From positions 21,187,282 to 21,251,281 of the forward strand of contig NC_064755.1 of NCBI RefSeq assembly GCF_011397635.1: a stretch of 64,000 nt of DNA, in the 5' to 3' direction. The notes below the pieces were generated by a model that ran no database searches, was not told the DNA's origin, and saw nothing but the letters and a program-made list of their open reading frames with translations. Every line of letters begins with the position of its first letter. The first letter of the stretch is position 1. This DNA comes from Epinephelus fuscoguttatus (Eukaryota > Chordata > Actinopteri > Perciformes > Serranidae). Below, piece by piece: positions 25,601 through 38,330 of this stretch. The translations under genes were made by a program, and so were the position numbers.

Positions 25601-28600
25601 AGATGATGGCTCTGGATTTAAAGCTGTAGCAGCTTCACATCTCTGTTCTCTAAGCAGCCATTGATGAGATCATATCTGTTACATAAGACTTAAAGTGGCC
25701 TCCACTGTAAACATGCCTCTAGTCTATTTGAGGCCAGTTGATTAATGTCAGTTGCAGGTCATTATGGTCTAGTATACCGATTAGCCATTACCACAGAAAG
25801 GCTTGTGCTTATGAGACACTTCTTTAATCTGTTGCTGTTTAGGGTTTTTTTTGCATATCAATAATAATATTCTTGTAGTTATATAATTATAGCCGTGCTT
25901 TCATACCAGTGGCTCTGTAGTTTATAAATATGTTAAAACCCCCAGTAAACATCATTTTGGCTCAGCTTGCACTTTACCAGACATAGCCTCTTGTAGCCTC
26001 CGTTTGTTTTGGAGTGCACTTTTGGCTTTGTTTGCTCTGGTGTTTCTGTCCAACACCTCGTCCAATAAATAGGGCTTCAGCATGTCTATGTTTGGAGAAA
26101 GCAAGAAGCTGCTTGCACACTGACATCATGCTGCCTTGCAAAGCGGCAGAGGCAGAGGTGGCAGTGAATCTTGCCTGCTCTGATTTTGTCTCTTAACTGT
26201 CCCCATGACATTGCCCAAACATTTCCAAAATAAAAACAGTAGCTGATTATGTGAGATTAAAATATCGAATCCCGTCCTGTAGAAAGGAATTTGCTTTGTT
26301 GCTCTGATTTTTGGATTACTTTCTTAGAACATCTAGCATAGAGAGGGGTGTACTTAAAGGTCCAGTATGTATGGTTTAGGGGGATATATTGGCAGACATG
26401 GTATATAGTATTCATAACTATGCTTTCATTAGTTTATAATCACCTGCAGATAAGAATTGTTGTGTTTTCATTACCTTAGAATGAGCTGTTTATACCTACA
26501 TATGGAGCAGATTGTTGTTTCTACAGTAGCCCAGAATGGACAAACCAAACACTGGCTCTACGTAGATAGGGCCATTCGGGTTTTCACATTTCCGTGTTTT
26601 TGCATCAGCCACTGTGGTTCTTCATGCATGGCCCATGGAAAAAGTTTCAGTTGGTTGCAATCTCCAACTTCACCGTGTATGCTTCTGCTTTTCATTGTTA
26701 AAAGCCGCAGGCACTGAATACATGGTCAGCTGTTCTCCCTTCCAAAACAAAACTTCCCTTCACTTCCAAACTTAAATTCATTTATTTAATGAACTCAAAC
26801 AAGTTCCAAATATTGGTCTAAATAAACTTTATAAAGAAACAAAACGAAAAAATCCATTTATGTCATTAAAAAAGAGTGAAACAGTGGTCGAAGACTGTAT
26901 CGTTACCACGGCTTCAGCTGCTCAACATTTACTGAAACCTGCCTCAAAAGCTCCAGATGGGGCTGTACATGACAATAAACATTTATCCGTTCCAACAAAT
27001 ACAACCCAAAGCTATAATGAACAAATTTGTATTAAACTTAGTTTGAATACCAAAAAATATGCTCAAAGTATGTGACATACAAGCAAAGTTAAACTTTTTC
27101 TTTTAGTGGCTATCGAAGTATCGAAGAGCACATTAAATGTTATTGTGGAAAAAATTAATGCCTTACAGTACTCAGATATTTGTGAAATAAATAGAAAGGA
27201 AATTCATATTTGTCCACCATTCAAAAATGATCAAATATGCCACATGTTTTTTTTTTTTTGTTTGTTTGCAGATCTTTAGGTATTTAGAGTTGCGAGACTG
27301 GCTAAAATGTGCTGAGGTGTGTTGCACGTGGAAAGAGATCATCCAGTCAGGCGCACTGTGGAGTCAGGTCTGTACTGGGAGATTGCTTCTTGTATTTTAT
27401 TCGCAGTCTTGTTTAAAGTTATGCTTGAAACAGTAATATTAACGTTCCCCAACATGTGTGTTCCTGTCAGATCAACTTCTCTGTGGAGAAAGACTGGATA
27501 ACAGATGGCACAATGAAGCAGATTCTGCAGAACTACCGCCCATTTATCATCCATCTCAACCTGCGTGGCTGCACGTCCCTACAATGGCCCAGCTTGAAAT
27601 GTATCAGTGAGTACTGCATATTCTGATGCCAGATTTTTTTGTGTGTGTTTCATGTGCTTTACCCATGTTTCACTTAGGTGTGTGTTGGTGCATACAGCTC
27701 ATGCTCCTACAGTAATAATTAATCAACACCATCGATAAGTTGATAATTTTTATAATTTGAAAAACATAAAAAAGACGAACATTAAAGCAACATTGAAAAA
27801 TTTAGTTTCTCCGTCTGATACAGACGGGTTTATGGTACTGAACATAAATCAAGATGGGAAAAAAAGAGCTTATTCAAAGTCAGATTTTTCGGTCAGATTT
27901 TCACTTGAGTCAGGACAGCCTGATGATCTGGTATTTCTGCGGCGCTCTCAAGTGGCTCGGCTCCAGCTCCTCCTCCAGCTCACCCTGCACTTCCATTGGC
28001 GTGTTCCACAGTTCAGGGTCTGTTTGGTCTTGATCTGTTCTGCTGTACTGTCTGTCCTTTGGACACTCTCTGTTGTAGGAACGCACGTACTCCGCCACAC
28101 TCTCGCCAGTATGTTCAGGAGGGGAGCGACAGAACAGGCCAGAGTGCCTCACCCCTGGGTGCAGATGCAGCCAGTACACCATGTAGTGGATGCTGGAACA
28201 AAAATGCACTCAGTTTTTAATAATCATTTGCATTTGCCTAAAGACAAAAATGATATTTGAGTCAAAGAACTCACCTATAGTCACACACCCAGGGGTTTCC
28301 TCCCAGTTTTAGCTGTGACAGGAAGTAAAGGTCTTCCAGAACCCCATACTGGATAAAATGCAGGCTGTTTTCGGACAGGTCCAGCTCACGGAGGTGCAGG
28401 AGCCCAAACAGGGAGGCTAAGAAAAAGAGCGCATCCATTTACATCTTGCTTTTATCAGTGTAGTTACATTTAGACCGACCTGTTACTGTTTATTATTTAC
28501 CAAGGTAAAAGCCACATATGTAATCAAACTCTGATAGGAATGCATGGGCTTGTGATCAGTTTGTATCTGAATAACTTAAGAAGAGTGATCACTTTATGTC

Positions 28601-31600
28601 TGTAAGCCTCTCAGCTTTCCCCAGTATAAATAAATCCAATACTGTATACACAAAGATGGCAGAGTGCCCACTGTCTCCTTAAAGGAAATATGGGAAACAG
28701 AAGTCTGCAGCAGTTGTATAACATATTCTCAACCTTTTGGCCTTCCATATGCTATCCATCAGTTGAAGAAAAACACAATTCTGTTTGTGTAGATTTTTAT
28801 ACTGGATATTACAGGAAATATGAAGCGCACACTGTCATATTTGCCGGTTATGACTTATAAGTATGCAGAAATAATAGCATACATACCCGTGTCGATGCGC
28901 TCCATGTTGTTGTGACTGATGTTCAGGGTTCTGAGGCTCCTCGCTCCCTGGAATTCTCTGGCTTTGAGATGACGGATCAAATTATGGGACAGATCGATAT
29001 GAACGACGTCCTCTGGAATACCTGTGGGCACCTCAGTTAGACCTAAACATAGAGGGGAGCAGTTACTTAAAGGGTTACTCAAAAGATTTTCATTATTTTA
29101 CCTCTGCCAAAAAATATAACTGTGCTTCATTTATATGTTCAGTATTTTTCAATTGATTAGAATGATCCATCCATTTTTTTAAAGTAAAGACTGCACTGGG
29201 AAATCATCTGAGAACTGCAGTGAAAATTTGGCACATGGACTCTATCCATAACTGAATGTGATTCTAAAATCTAGGCCTCCTGCCAGTGCGAGACAGATAG
29301 TAGTAACACATAATTTGATTTATTCTATTCTTAGGGCAACTTTAAAATATTTTGCAGGTTTTCCAAAGGACTTATGCTGATGTATGGGCCAAACGTTGTT
29401 TAGCTATTGCTGTCCAAGTTGTTCATAATGCGACAAATGACTATAAAGTGGAATCAGTCAGAGGCAGAGGAAGCAACACAACCTTCAAAAGAAAACACCT
29501 GCCAAACCGATGTTTCTCTTTGCCAGTTCTACGTCTGGCCCCCAAAAATTCTCTGAGAAATGGAAGTTTAGTCATTCCAGTCATGCAACAGTAATGTTTA
29601 ATCATGAACATACGGGCTCTATGACATAAAGCGTTAGAGGTATTTTTCCTAACCCCACTGTTGCATAAGAAACATGTGTGCAGAAATTTCAAAAACACAG
29701 TGAGGCTCAGAGTAAGGCTCCCTAGTTTTGCAACTCAAGGCTCACGTCTAATTGTCAAAGAATTCACCAGGACCACCGTCCCAAATAAATTTAAAAAAAC
29801 ATGACAAGCAAATGTAGAAAAAATAAACAGGGCTGTAAATATGTGTCACTGTCAGCTGTTAATAGTGTTAGGGCCTTCTCTGATGTGCCTGAAGCGCGTC
29901 CTTTTTCCTGAGGAAATATTTGTTTTGGTTTGCCAACACATCCCGGGTTTTACTTACTTGTTTACTTTTTTATTTTTCTATTTTAAAAAGCACAATGTAC
30001 GTTAATCAACATTCAAACAAATGTTAATGCCCCAGAGTTAGCTAAAAGGCTTGTTTTTTATTAGCAGTCCCTTTGCCTGATGTCATTGGGCATCCAAGAA
30101 TAATAAAACTAATACAATGTACAATAGTTAAAAACACACAATAATGTGCTTTGTGTTTAAGTGTCTGTGGAGCTTCAATGGTTTTAGCGCCTCATTTCAC
30201 AGGATTTAGATGCATTCAACACACTGCTTTCAGCTTTTATTGGCACAGAGTTGTCTCCCACATCACTTTTTTTATTTCAAAAACTGATCCATTTTGTGTC
30301 ACTACATCCCAGGGAACGTTAGCTAGCTAAAAGTGACAAAACCAAGTGATGACCTCTGGGGCTGAAAAATTGAGCCAACACTGAAGTGTGGAAAACTGCA
30401 GTTCTTCAAATGGCCACTTGAGGCTGGCCCCAGAAGTGAGTCAATCCTCAAAGACCCCCATGTTCAAATGCCCAACTTAACAAACATGTTTACAGCCTGA
30501 TACAAAAAACGGTATTGGTCTTTGTTGCTAATTTCAACATTAATGACAACTGTGCAGGGGGTGAATTTTTATATAACTTGTCCATTTACATTTTATTAAG
30601 GCTCAAATTTAAGCATAATTAAGAGCGGGCCACTTTGAGTGACAGGCTGTCTGCAAGGTCTGCGTAAGATCCACCCCTCACTCTTCCAAAGCTCCACCCT
30701 CGCATCTGATCATGGTCACTTCTGGCTACTTCTGTCTGAAATGCCGAACTTGAGGCTTCAAAACAGCAGTCCACAAACCAGTGGATGTTGTAGAGGTAGC
30801 TACATCCATTATGTGATTGGCATGATGGTATTCAGATGTAACTGGTCACTGAAATTACGCATTTTAGTTTGACTGTTTTTTATTTATGTGAAGCCTTGAT
30901 CACATTTAGATATGAAAATTACTCATTTTGTAAATTAAAAAAAAAAAAAAAATTATTTAACCCAATCTCCGAGGCCCACTGGTTGAGAACCGCTGCTGTA
31001 GGGTACATTAAATCAAACTCATTTAGGATAAAGCTGATCGGGAACTTGCCTCGTTTACTGCAGTCCATCCGTACTTGGGGGAAAAGGTAGGTATGGCAAG
31101 CTGTGGTGGCGTCTGGTTTTGTACGGATTGGAATGGGGTCTAGAGGGCCTGCAGGATCTGTTTGGTCACCCTGTGGGTCACCAGTTGGGTCTGATTCCTT
31201 ACAGAGTAACTCAGGGTCAATCTGCTTCAACTTCATGCTTTTTAGCCTCGGGGGCTCTGCACACCTACAAGAGGAGACACTGTTAAGTCATGCTAAAATC
31301 GGGGTTGATATTTGGAGGCTGTTTGTTATCCTGAGAATCATTAATGACTCCTACACCTGTGGAATCAGAGCAGTATATCGAGGTATATCAAGCTGTTTTT
31401 GTGGTGTCACTCACCTGGCGTGATTTCCCAGATTACGGTTGCTTGGGACCTGAATGGTACGCACGAGACTGTCCAGTGGGCAGAGACATTTCCAGGGATT
31501 ATCATATAGACGAAGGTAGCGAAGGTTTGGCATGGGGATGAGGGCCTCCTCACTTAGTGTCCCCAGGCGGTTGTGCTGAAGCAGCAGGGTTGTAAGGCGT

Positions 31601-34600
31601 GTCAGGCCCTCGAAGGCCCCCTCCTCCACCAAAGATATCTGGTTCTGCTGCAGGTCGAGACTGGTTAAACTCTCAAATCCAAAGAAGGCCCCATCACGAA
31701 GGACTTTGATCCGGTTGCGTGCTAGAAGGAGGTGCTTTGGTTGTTTTGACCAGGTCTGTGAGGTGGGAACGGAGCTGAGACGCCTGTCCTGACAGTCTAC
31801 GAAGACGTCTCCAGATTCTGTCGACTCTAAGCACTTCGTTGACACAAGCCTGGAGGGGCCTGATCTGCTGTGACGCCCACCACTTCTTACCCTGACAGTT
31901 TTCAAACACATATCAGAGGAATTGATGGCTCGTCAGAGTCTACACGTGGTCATTAGTGAAGGTGAAAAATGGACTGAACAATTAAGACCCAAGAGTAAAT
32001 CCATACCTGTCCCGTGTGAGTTTGTGTCTGGCTCCTTTGAGGCCTCTGCCCTTCCCTGGCTTTTTCATCTCTGTTGACGGGAGCAGGACAAGGAGCAGGG
32101 AGGCTAGGAGGAGAAAGGAGGTCGCACGCATCTTGTTCCTTGCAGGGACTTTCTTTTCAATAAGAAGAGCTGGAGAAAAAAACAGGATTTTTGGATGAAA
32201 GTCTTACAAAAACAGGCTTGGAAACAGAAGCAATGGGTCAAAGGTTAACAGTGTTATTGTTGATGGAACACAGCTGCTGCTTACCCTGAGGAAGAAATAA
32301 GAGGTAGCACATTATGTAAGAGGTAAGAGTCATCCAGGAATGTATATACAGCTTTGAAAGAAGGCAGAATACTTTTGATGCTCATGTTCTTCCCTATATG
32401 CTGTTGTATATTACTAATTTTCTAACAAGGGTTTGTTTTTTTTGTTTTTTTTTTTTAAATGTGGACAACATAGTTTGAACAGCATTTTTTTCTGCTCTTA
32501 ACTTGTTTTCCCTGAATTGTGTTTTCTTAGGTGAATGCAGAAATCTCCAGGACCTCAATTTGTCAGAGTGTTATAATGTTACAGTAAGTAAAACATGGTA
32601 AACAAGTATTTCACTGCTAATCAGATGGTCTGTTCACAAAAGTTGGCTGTGTATGCAGCAGAAAGATGCACATACTTTTGAAATTGATGCTACATGATCG
32701 AGAAAACACAGTTGAAGGGCTGTGGCATTTTTTTTGCTCAAGAGGTAAAAAACTTACAACTACCAGAATGCACTGCGCCACACGACCAGTAAACGCTCCC
32801 ACTGGTGGGTGATGTAATGCAGTTTGCTTGTCCGGAAAAAATGGCGACCAGCTGGCAACAACTGACCTCGTATTATAGTTAAACAGTGCACTACACTATG
32901 TTTCTGAAGACATTTTAGACAAGAAACAGGCAACACAGTAACATAATCTTGGTTTAAATTTGATCAGCACCGCCCCAAGTTTTACCGTTTAATTTGAGTT
33001 TGGCCTGAGTTTGAGAGGCTGGGGTCTCTCTCGATCCACTTCTATACTCTTTTTGTCTGTGGTGGCAGGCATACGAAAATCAAGGCTATTCAAAGAAGAC
33101 TGGCACACTCTCTTTGACCCCATGGGAAGTTCCCTCAGGTGGTCTTCGGGTGCACCCTTTAGCCTCCTTGGGTGCACTCGGCCCGACAGTACTAGAGCCT
33201 TTGTGTATGTTTTTTTTTTATTAAGGACCTTTTCAGTAATTGCAGAATTGTATTTCTCACCCTTTATCGTTTTGTATAAAATATATCCTGACTCAAGGCT
33301 GACTGTGGACGCCCCAGTGAAACAAATCAGTTACCCCCTTGTTCTATGTTAGTGCACCAGCTATTTAGCCTTTTGGCAGGTGCAGACCAGATTTCACTGT
33401 TGTACCCCAATGTTATGACGTGACATGACGCTGTGACTTCCCCTCTTTTTAACCTCCTTGACGTAAATGTGAAATTACAATCTGAACTTCAAGCAAAATT
33501 CCAGCAAAAATCGACTGGGTGATACAAAACACGGAATCTGGCGGATTTTTGGTTGCAAATGCGCAGGGAGTTATGGGCACTGGTAAGATGGAGGGTGAAG
33601 TTTACCACAGTTAATTTACACATTCTACCCACATTGTTATGATACAAAGCTGGCTGAAAATCAGCGAAGACTAATGATAATGTACAGATACCAAAAAAAC
33701 CTAAATCTACAAGAAAATCTTCATATCATATGTAGAACCTACTTTTTGCACAATTTTCTAAAGTTAAATGACAACTCGTCTTTTATTAAATCAACGAAAA
33801 TGTTTGAAAAATAGTTTTTTTTTACTGTTTTATGCATTGCAGTCTTACATAATATGGATTCAATTTCATGTAACCGGAGTAGGTAATTTTTCCTGATGCA
33901 TTGTTGGCTGTGATATTTCACTGTGCCATACACTCTAGTAACAGGTGCCACACAGAGAAAACATAGGGTAACATTTAAATCTCTGCTCTTTAACAGGATG
34001 CGGTGGTCCAGAGGATTGTCGAGGGCTGTCCCTGCCTGCTCTACTTGAACCTTTCTTGTACCCTTATAACAAACAAAACTCTAAGAGAACTTTCCAGGTA
34101 AACCTCCAGTTGTGGTAAAACTGGCATGTCACTAGATTTGTGCTCTAAACTTCAGTCTGTCTCACTCACATCTCTAAATTTAACAAACACCTCCCCGTAC
34201 TATACTCCTTTCTGGCATCCTGCCCCTTGGTTCCCAGATTTAGCTCCATGTCTGTTTGTCCAATGGGCCTCTGGCTTGTATTTCATGTCTCAGAGCAGCG
34301 TGGTCAGTGCCAACCTAATGATTTAGAGGAGCAGGTGTGGTACCAATAACATTATGTCAAGATTATGCAGTTGGTGATAGATTTACAGTCTCAACAGCTT
34401 GTAAGCTCTCTACGTCATGTGTAGTAGTATTATGCAAACATGTTTTGGAAATATTTCCATTTTACAATGCAAGAATTTGAAAATATCTCATTGTAATTCA
34501 CAATATGATGTTGCTGTTTTTGATGATGAGTGTGTATTCAAATATACACTTTTGCATATATAACAAAGCAATTTTCAAAAGATTAAGCACAAACAAGTTG

Positions 34601-36773
34601 TCCTTCATTTTATATACAAACTAATCAAACTATTGATTTCAAACAGAAACTGTGTCAACCTTCAGTACCTGAGTGTGGCCTACTGCTACAGATTCACAGA
34701 TAAAGGGTTTATGTACCTGACCACAGGGAAGGGCTGCCACAATCTCATCCACCTCAACCTGTCCGGCTGCACTCAGGTAAGCTGGTATCCTCTCAGTTTG
34801 GTATTTATTCACTCCACTCAGCTACAGTTGTAAACAGGACAGATTTTTGCCTTTTAAAAGTTCAGCATCCAGTCCACCTTGGATAATTCCAGTCAGTCCT
34901 CTCTATTTCCACGTGTCTCCGCTTGTTTCTTGCTGTACTCTGGGTACTATTTGCACTCAGTCAGCGCTCAGAGCGAATGAACAAAGATCTGAAGGAGAGG
35001 GGAGAGTAAAAGGCAGCTGTGGCCAACAAGAGGGTTGGGTTTATACAGTCACCTCTGGCCCACCCACTCACCATGTGCACTTCTCCATAACATAACACAC
35101 ATGCACCGCAACATAAAAACGCACTTCTCCTCTGGGAATGTGCATTAATTTGGGTCCAGATGTTTTGCTTTAGAGGGCCATGAAAATGTGAGCAGCAAGG
35201 AAAACTGCTTCCAGGAGAATGATTCAGATTTCGACGTACACACATATTTTCCTCTCTCTGCTCCCAGATGACTGTAAATGGGTTCAGATACATTTCTGCA
35301 GGATGCCCTTCACTCAGGGAGATTGTGATCAATGACATGCCCACACTGTCAGACAGCTGTGTGTTGGTAAGTTTGTTCATTTCTAACACATCACAGGTTT
35401 CATACATCGGTCAGAGCCCCAGCTCTGGAATGTTCTACAGCAACTCAGACAATAAGGAATAAATTAGCAAAGAATTTGCTTCGTCAACTCATGCATATTG
35501 GATTTGTCCACACCCTTAAGCCCTCACAGTAGAAATAGGTTTGAGTCTTACTCTTCTTTAACAGGCACTAATTGCCAGATGTCGCTGTCTGTCTGCCATC
35601 TCTTTACTGGATGCTCCTCATCTTTCCGATGTTGCCTTAAAAGCCATCGCTGAAGTCGCCAAGCTGAAGACTTTCAGGACAGAGGGTGAGATCATTGTGC
35701 AGTCTGCAACGTTCATTTCCACGTATACATGAAAAGATAGAGGGGAGCAGGAAATCCTCACATCTGGGAGTCTGGGACCAGAAAAATGTTTGGCATTTTT
35801 TCCTGAAAAATGAACAATTTATCACTTATCAAAACTGTTTTGCTGAATAACTCATTGTTTTAGGACTCATAATAAATGATAATAGCAGATTGTAAGTTGA
35901 AGATTTACTATGCTGGGTTTTCCTGAGAACAAAATGTATAGACTCACACAGAATGAATCCCTCTCGATCATCACTTATGACCCACTAGATGTGTGTGGTG
36001 GTGTGTATTTCTGCAAAGACCCTGCCCTCTGTCTGTATTCTCTTATTTTCTTCTTATTGTCTGTGTTCGGGTTGTTTATGGGCGTGTACCCCCACACCGC
36101 TCAGGTGTGAGCTTAATAAAATGGCAGCAACCAGGTGCCAGAACATAAGCAGCAGACATCTAAGAGACACAGCTCTGGAAAAACACAAATACAGTGATGC
36201 AAAACGAGAGTGAATCTGGGATTGGCTTTTCCTTTCACTTCAGTCAGCACTAAGATGTTTCGTACACGCCGCCCTCCCCAGTCCAGAGAATCTGGTCCAG
36301 CACATTCCACCATCTCTCATCTCTGTCTCATTTCCTTGTGTGGCCCTTTTAACTGTTCCAGTTATTCTGTCTGCACTACACCCCATGTCAACTTTAGGTA
36401 ACAACCAACTAACTGACGTTGGCTGGAAGGCCCTGTGCAGCAGCTCACATGGCCTCCGCAGACTCCACGCTGCAGAATGCTCCAGAATGACAGATGCCAG
36501 CCTTAAATCCATGGCCAACCTCAAGAACCTGCAGCACTTGGACATCTCACTTTGTGACAAGTCTGTGTGTTTGTTGCTGCCGTAGTTTTAGATTCATGAT
36601 AGTGCATTATGTAATGGGTTTATTGGTTGTATTTCAGGGTGAGCGATACTGGGATCCAGTATCTGACTGAAGGTTACTCATCCGCCAAACTGAGAGAGCT
36701 GAATGTCAGTTACTGCAGTCACATCACTGACATGTCTGTCATGAGGATCGCACAAAGGTATAGTATGACTTCC

Positions 36774-36825
<52 letters not shown>

Positions 36826-38330
36826 GTTATATGACGTACTTATCCATAGTCAGTATATTACATACAGTAGATGGTCTGCACGCTCCCAGAATAAATTGAT
36901 ATTTTTTGACATTGATCTCAGCCGGTGAACTCATGAACCTCATACTACCCCACCTCAAAAAATACTAACTATCCCTTTAAAAAGTCTCACACAGCAACTT
37001 TTTTTGTGTCGTGTATGTGCACAATTTATCAGGTTGTGTAAACTGTGCCATCTCAACTTGAGTTATTGTGAGAGACTGACTGATATGAGTTTGGAGTGGC
37101 TGAGTGGCAGCTCTATCTGCTCCCTTGACATCAGCGGTTGCAACATCCAGGATCAGGTATTGTTTGTTCACAAGCTCACAAATTTCTGAAAAAAGATAAC
37201 TGGCCCTGACAGGGAATATTTTGTAACGTGATATTTGTATTTTTAGGGGCTGGCGGCTTTTCAGGGAACATGCTTGAGGAAGTTAGCACTGGCCGAGTGT
37301 GTCTGCGTCACAGATATTGGCATAGAGGTACAAATCTAGCTAGAATTTCGACACATGTCCATATGTGGCATCTATAAAGATCAGCTTACAATTTTTTTGT
37401 GGGTCCAAGTTTACTTCCTTTTCTAGTGTATCCTAACATCAGCAGCTGACAGGAAATGAATGTGTACCTAAACTGTTTCCCAGAAAAACAATCCCAAAAA
37501 AAGTCAATCATGTTCACAGTTGTTGTGTCGCTTACTGATTACTAACCGATGTGAGCACAAGACGGCATGTATGTCTTCTGTGTCTTCTCCTCATTCATTT
37601 TATCATCAGTTCACATTTCATCCCACATCTTTCTCTCGTCTCTCTCGTTCCTCACGAGTACAGAAGCTGTGCAAGAACGCAAGAGACCTGGAACATGTTG
37701 ATGTGTCTCACTGCGTCGCTCTGTCAGACCCGGCCATCAGAGCGATTTCATTTTACTGTCGAGGTCTAATCACACTGCGGATGTCAGGTTGTCCCAAGGT
37801 ATACACACACATACACATATACACACTTCTCTAAAGCATGAATTTTCATTTCATGCCAAATGTTTTCTATTTTCTTCTGTCCTGCCTCAGATGACAGACA
37901 TGGCAGTGCAGTATCTGACAACTGGATCTCCCTACCTGCGAGAACTTGATGTGAGTGGCTGTGTTCTTCTCACAGATCGCAGTCTCCGACACTTAGAGAG
38001 GATCTGTCCTCCACTCTGCTCCATCACCATGGCCTGCTGCAGCAGCATCTCCAAGTGAGACACAGTTAAGAATAATGCTGCAAAGTTAGAGTCCTGCGTG
38101 ATAGCATTTAATGACCAGAGAGTGTTTGATCCTGTAGGGTGGCTGCCTTGAAGCTCCAGCCACGTGTAGAACACTGGGAGCACAGCAACGATGACCCTCC
38201 GTACTGGTTTGGATACAACATGGGCCAAGTAGTGTATCCAATCACAAGACCCATCAAGACTGATGACACCTGTGAAGTACTGGAGCATCACTCAGTGACG
38301 ACAAGAGCAGCAAGTACAGAGAGGATATAA
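16720..38330 (+). CDS. fbxl13: F-box and leucine-rich repeat protein 13 (dynein regulatory complex subunit 6)
   Basis: Twenty-one coding exons: 16720-16809, 17019-17125, 17908-18028, 18146-18213, 23058-23212, 23585-23694, 23785-23874, 27272-27367, 27471-27606, 32531-32583, 33997-34097, 34647-34776, 35268-35366, 35565-35685, 36398-36560, 36638-36757, 37033-37156, 37247-37327, 37664-37798, 37891-38054, 38138-38330. These sum to 2,457 bases (818 residues) with every phase matching. Residues about 110-235 are basic and Trp-bearing (CFRKWKRF, AFTKWTKRVEL, IIAAWRNVVKD). An F-box follows at about 237-285 (LSLKIFRYLELRDWLKCAEV). Then come about 15 leucine-rich repeats of the C-containing FBXL type (LNLSGCTQMTVNGFRYIS, VDVSHCVALSDPAIRAI, LDVSGCVLLTDRSLRHL) and the signature tail NDDPPYWFGYN. 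FBXL13/DRC6 is a subunit of the axonemal nexin-dynein regulatory complex and has an F-box of the SCF ligase type. Exons 3 and 4 rest only on splice signals and phase. Confidence 0.94.
18869..18874 (-). terminator. Candidate polyadenylation signal (AATAAA) of the orphan secreted gene
   Basis: On the minus strand AATAAA occurs about 163 bases after the stop codon at 19037. It is the first canonical hexamer I noticed there. Position is plausible; use is not shown. Confidence 0.4.
19037..22199 (-). CDS. Unrecognised secreted, cysteine-free, Ser/Gln-rich protein nested in fbxl13
   Basis: Three coding exons (22199-22183, 22093-22035, 21222-19037) join in phase to 2,262 bases, 753 residues. The start ATG sits in a strong context (CGCCATGG). 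The N-terminus MALPFGVSWLCTLLSWGFIC is a good signal peptide, cleaved near residue 26. The first 17-base exon and the second exon encode only that signal, and one 2.2-kb exon encodes the rest. The mature part has no cysteine. It is rich in Ser, Gln, Asn, Pro and Tyr and looks disordered. Acidic/polar stretches dominate the first two thirds, and basic ones the end (IMSRKFGIKNIISDIRGARN, PRRRGIF). NIT is a possible N-glycosylation site. I recognise no domain and no mammalian counterpart. A long frame, signal peptide and correct splice phases argue that it is real. A matrix or egg-coat-like structural role would be a guess. Confidence 0.78.
21251..21969. mobile_element. MITE with TTAAAGC ends in intron 2 of the orphan gene
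   Basis: The left end TTAAAGCTGTAGTTGGTAAC and the inverted right end (GTATCAACTGTGGCTTTAA) match imperfectly. A second inverted block, GCTGAAACTGTCAC/GTGACAGTTTCAGC, lies just inside each end. The element is about 719 bases and carries no transposase. It accounts for most of the intron between exons 2 and 3 of the nested gene. Confidence 0.75.
22577..22620 (+). repeat. TA/TG microsatellite
   Basis: A run of TA dinucleotides passes directly into a run of TG dinucleotides. It lies upstream of the orphan nested gene start (22199), inside fbxl13 intron 4. Confidence 0.95.
23875..27271 (+). other. fbxl13 intron 7 (3.4 kb)
   Basis: Contains a decayed MITE copy at 26358-26715 and otherwise AT-rich sequence. 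No exon or nested gene is supported. Exons 7 and 8 join in frame across it, in the middle of the F-box. Confidence 0.7.
26358..26715. mobile_element. Decayed MITE of the GGTCCAGTGTGT family
   Basis: Starts AAAGGTCCAGTATGTATGGT and runs into the internal sequence shared with the copies at 4931 and 44544 (GGGGGATATATTGGCAG, TTTATAATCACCTG, CTTAGAATGAGC). The right terminus is eroded. No coding capacity. Confidence 0.65.
27910..32131 (-). CDS. lrrc17: Leucine-rich repeat-containing protein 17, nested antisense in fbxl13
   Basis: Six coding exons: 32131-32007, 31891-31415, 31264-31050, 29042-28887, 28416-28275 and 28192-27910, giving 1,398 bases and 465 residues (human 441, from memory). A signal peptide (MRATSFLLLASLLLVLLPST) precedes a basic linker. 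Then come a Cys-flanked LRR block (HLLLARNRIKVL, SLDLQQNQISLVEEGAF, TTLLLQHNRLGTLSEEAL, YLRLYDNPWKCLC), a spacer with CHTYLFPQVRMDC, and a second LRR block (VVHIDLSHNLIRHL, LRTLNISHNNMERI, LRELDLSENSLHFIQYGVLE). The end is a C-terminal cap (GGNPWVCDY, YMVYWLHLHP, VAEYVRSYNRECPKD). LLLARN, LDLQQN, LRLYDNPW, SNRNLGN and Y-RSY-ECPKD are near identical to LRRC17, a secreted LRR protein reported to restrain osteoclast formation. The donor after exon 3 is GC instead of GT. It lies in fbxl13 intron 9, a nesting also known in mammals. Confidence 0.96.
30580..30860 (+). repeat. Probable dispersed fish repeat in lrrc17 intron 3
   Basis: A segment with GTGACAGGCTGTCTGCAAGG, CAAGATCCACCCCTC-like and TGAGGCTTCAAAACAG motifs looks like a repeat familiar from teleost introns. 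It has no open frame of note. The class could not be named from sequence alone. Confidence 0.35.
32584..33996 (+). other. fbxl13 intron 10 (1.4 kb)
   Basis: AT-rich intron with no recognisable gene. The piece at 32925-33000 (AACATAATCTTGG, GCACCGCCCCAAGTTT) resembles the interior of the MITE at 21251-21969, so part of it may be repeat derived. Confidence 0.5.
35907..36245. mobile_element. Decayed MITE related to the copy at 42681
   Basis: Shares TACTATGC-GG-TTTTCCT at its start. Inside, it shares TGTTTATGGGCGTGT, CCCCACACCGCTCAGGTG, AACATAAGCAGCAGACATC and GGGATTGGCTTTTCCTTT with the element at 42681-42916. It sits in fbxl13 intron 14 and leaves both splice sites unaffected. Ends are eroded, so bounds are approximate. 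Confidence 0.6.
36776..36824 (+). repeat. CA microsatellite in fbxl13 intron 16
   Basis: An uninterrupted CA dinucleotide run beginning about 20 bases after the donor of fbxl13 exon 16 (36757). Confidence 0.95.
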
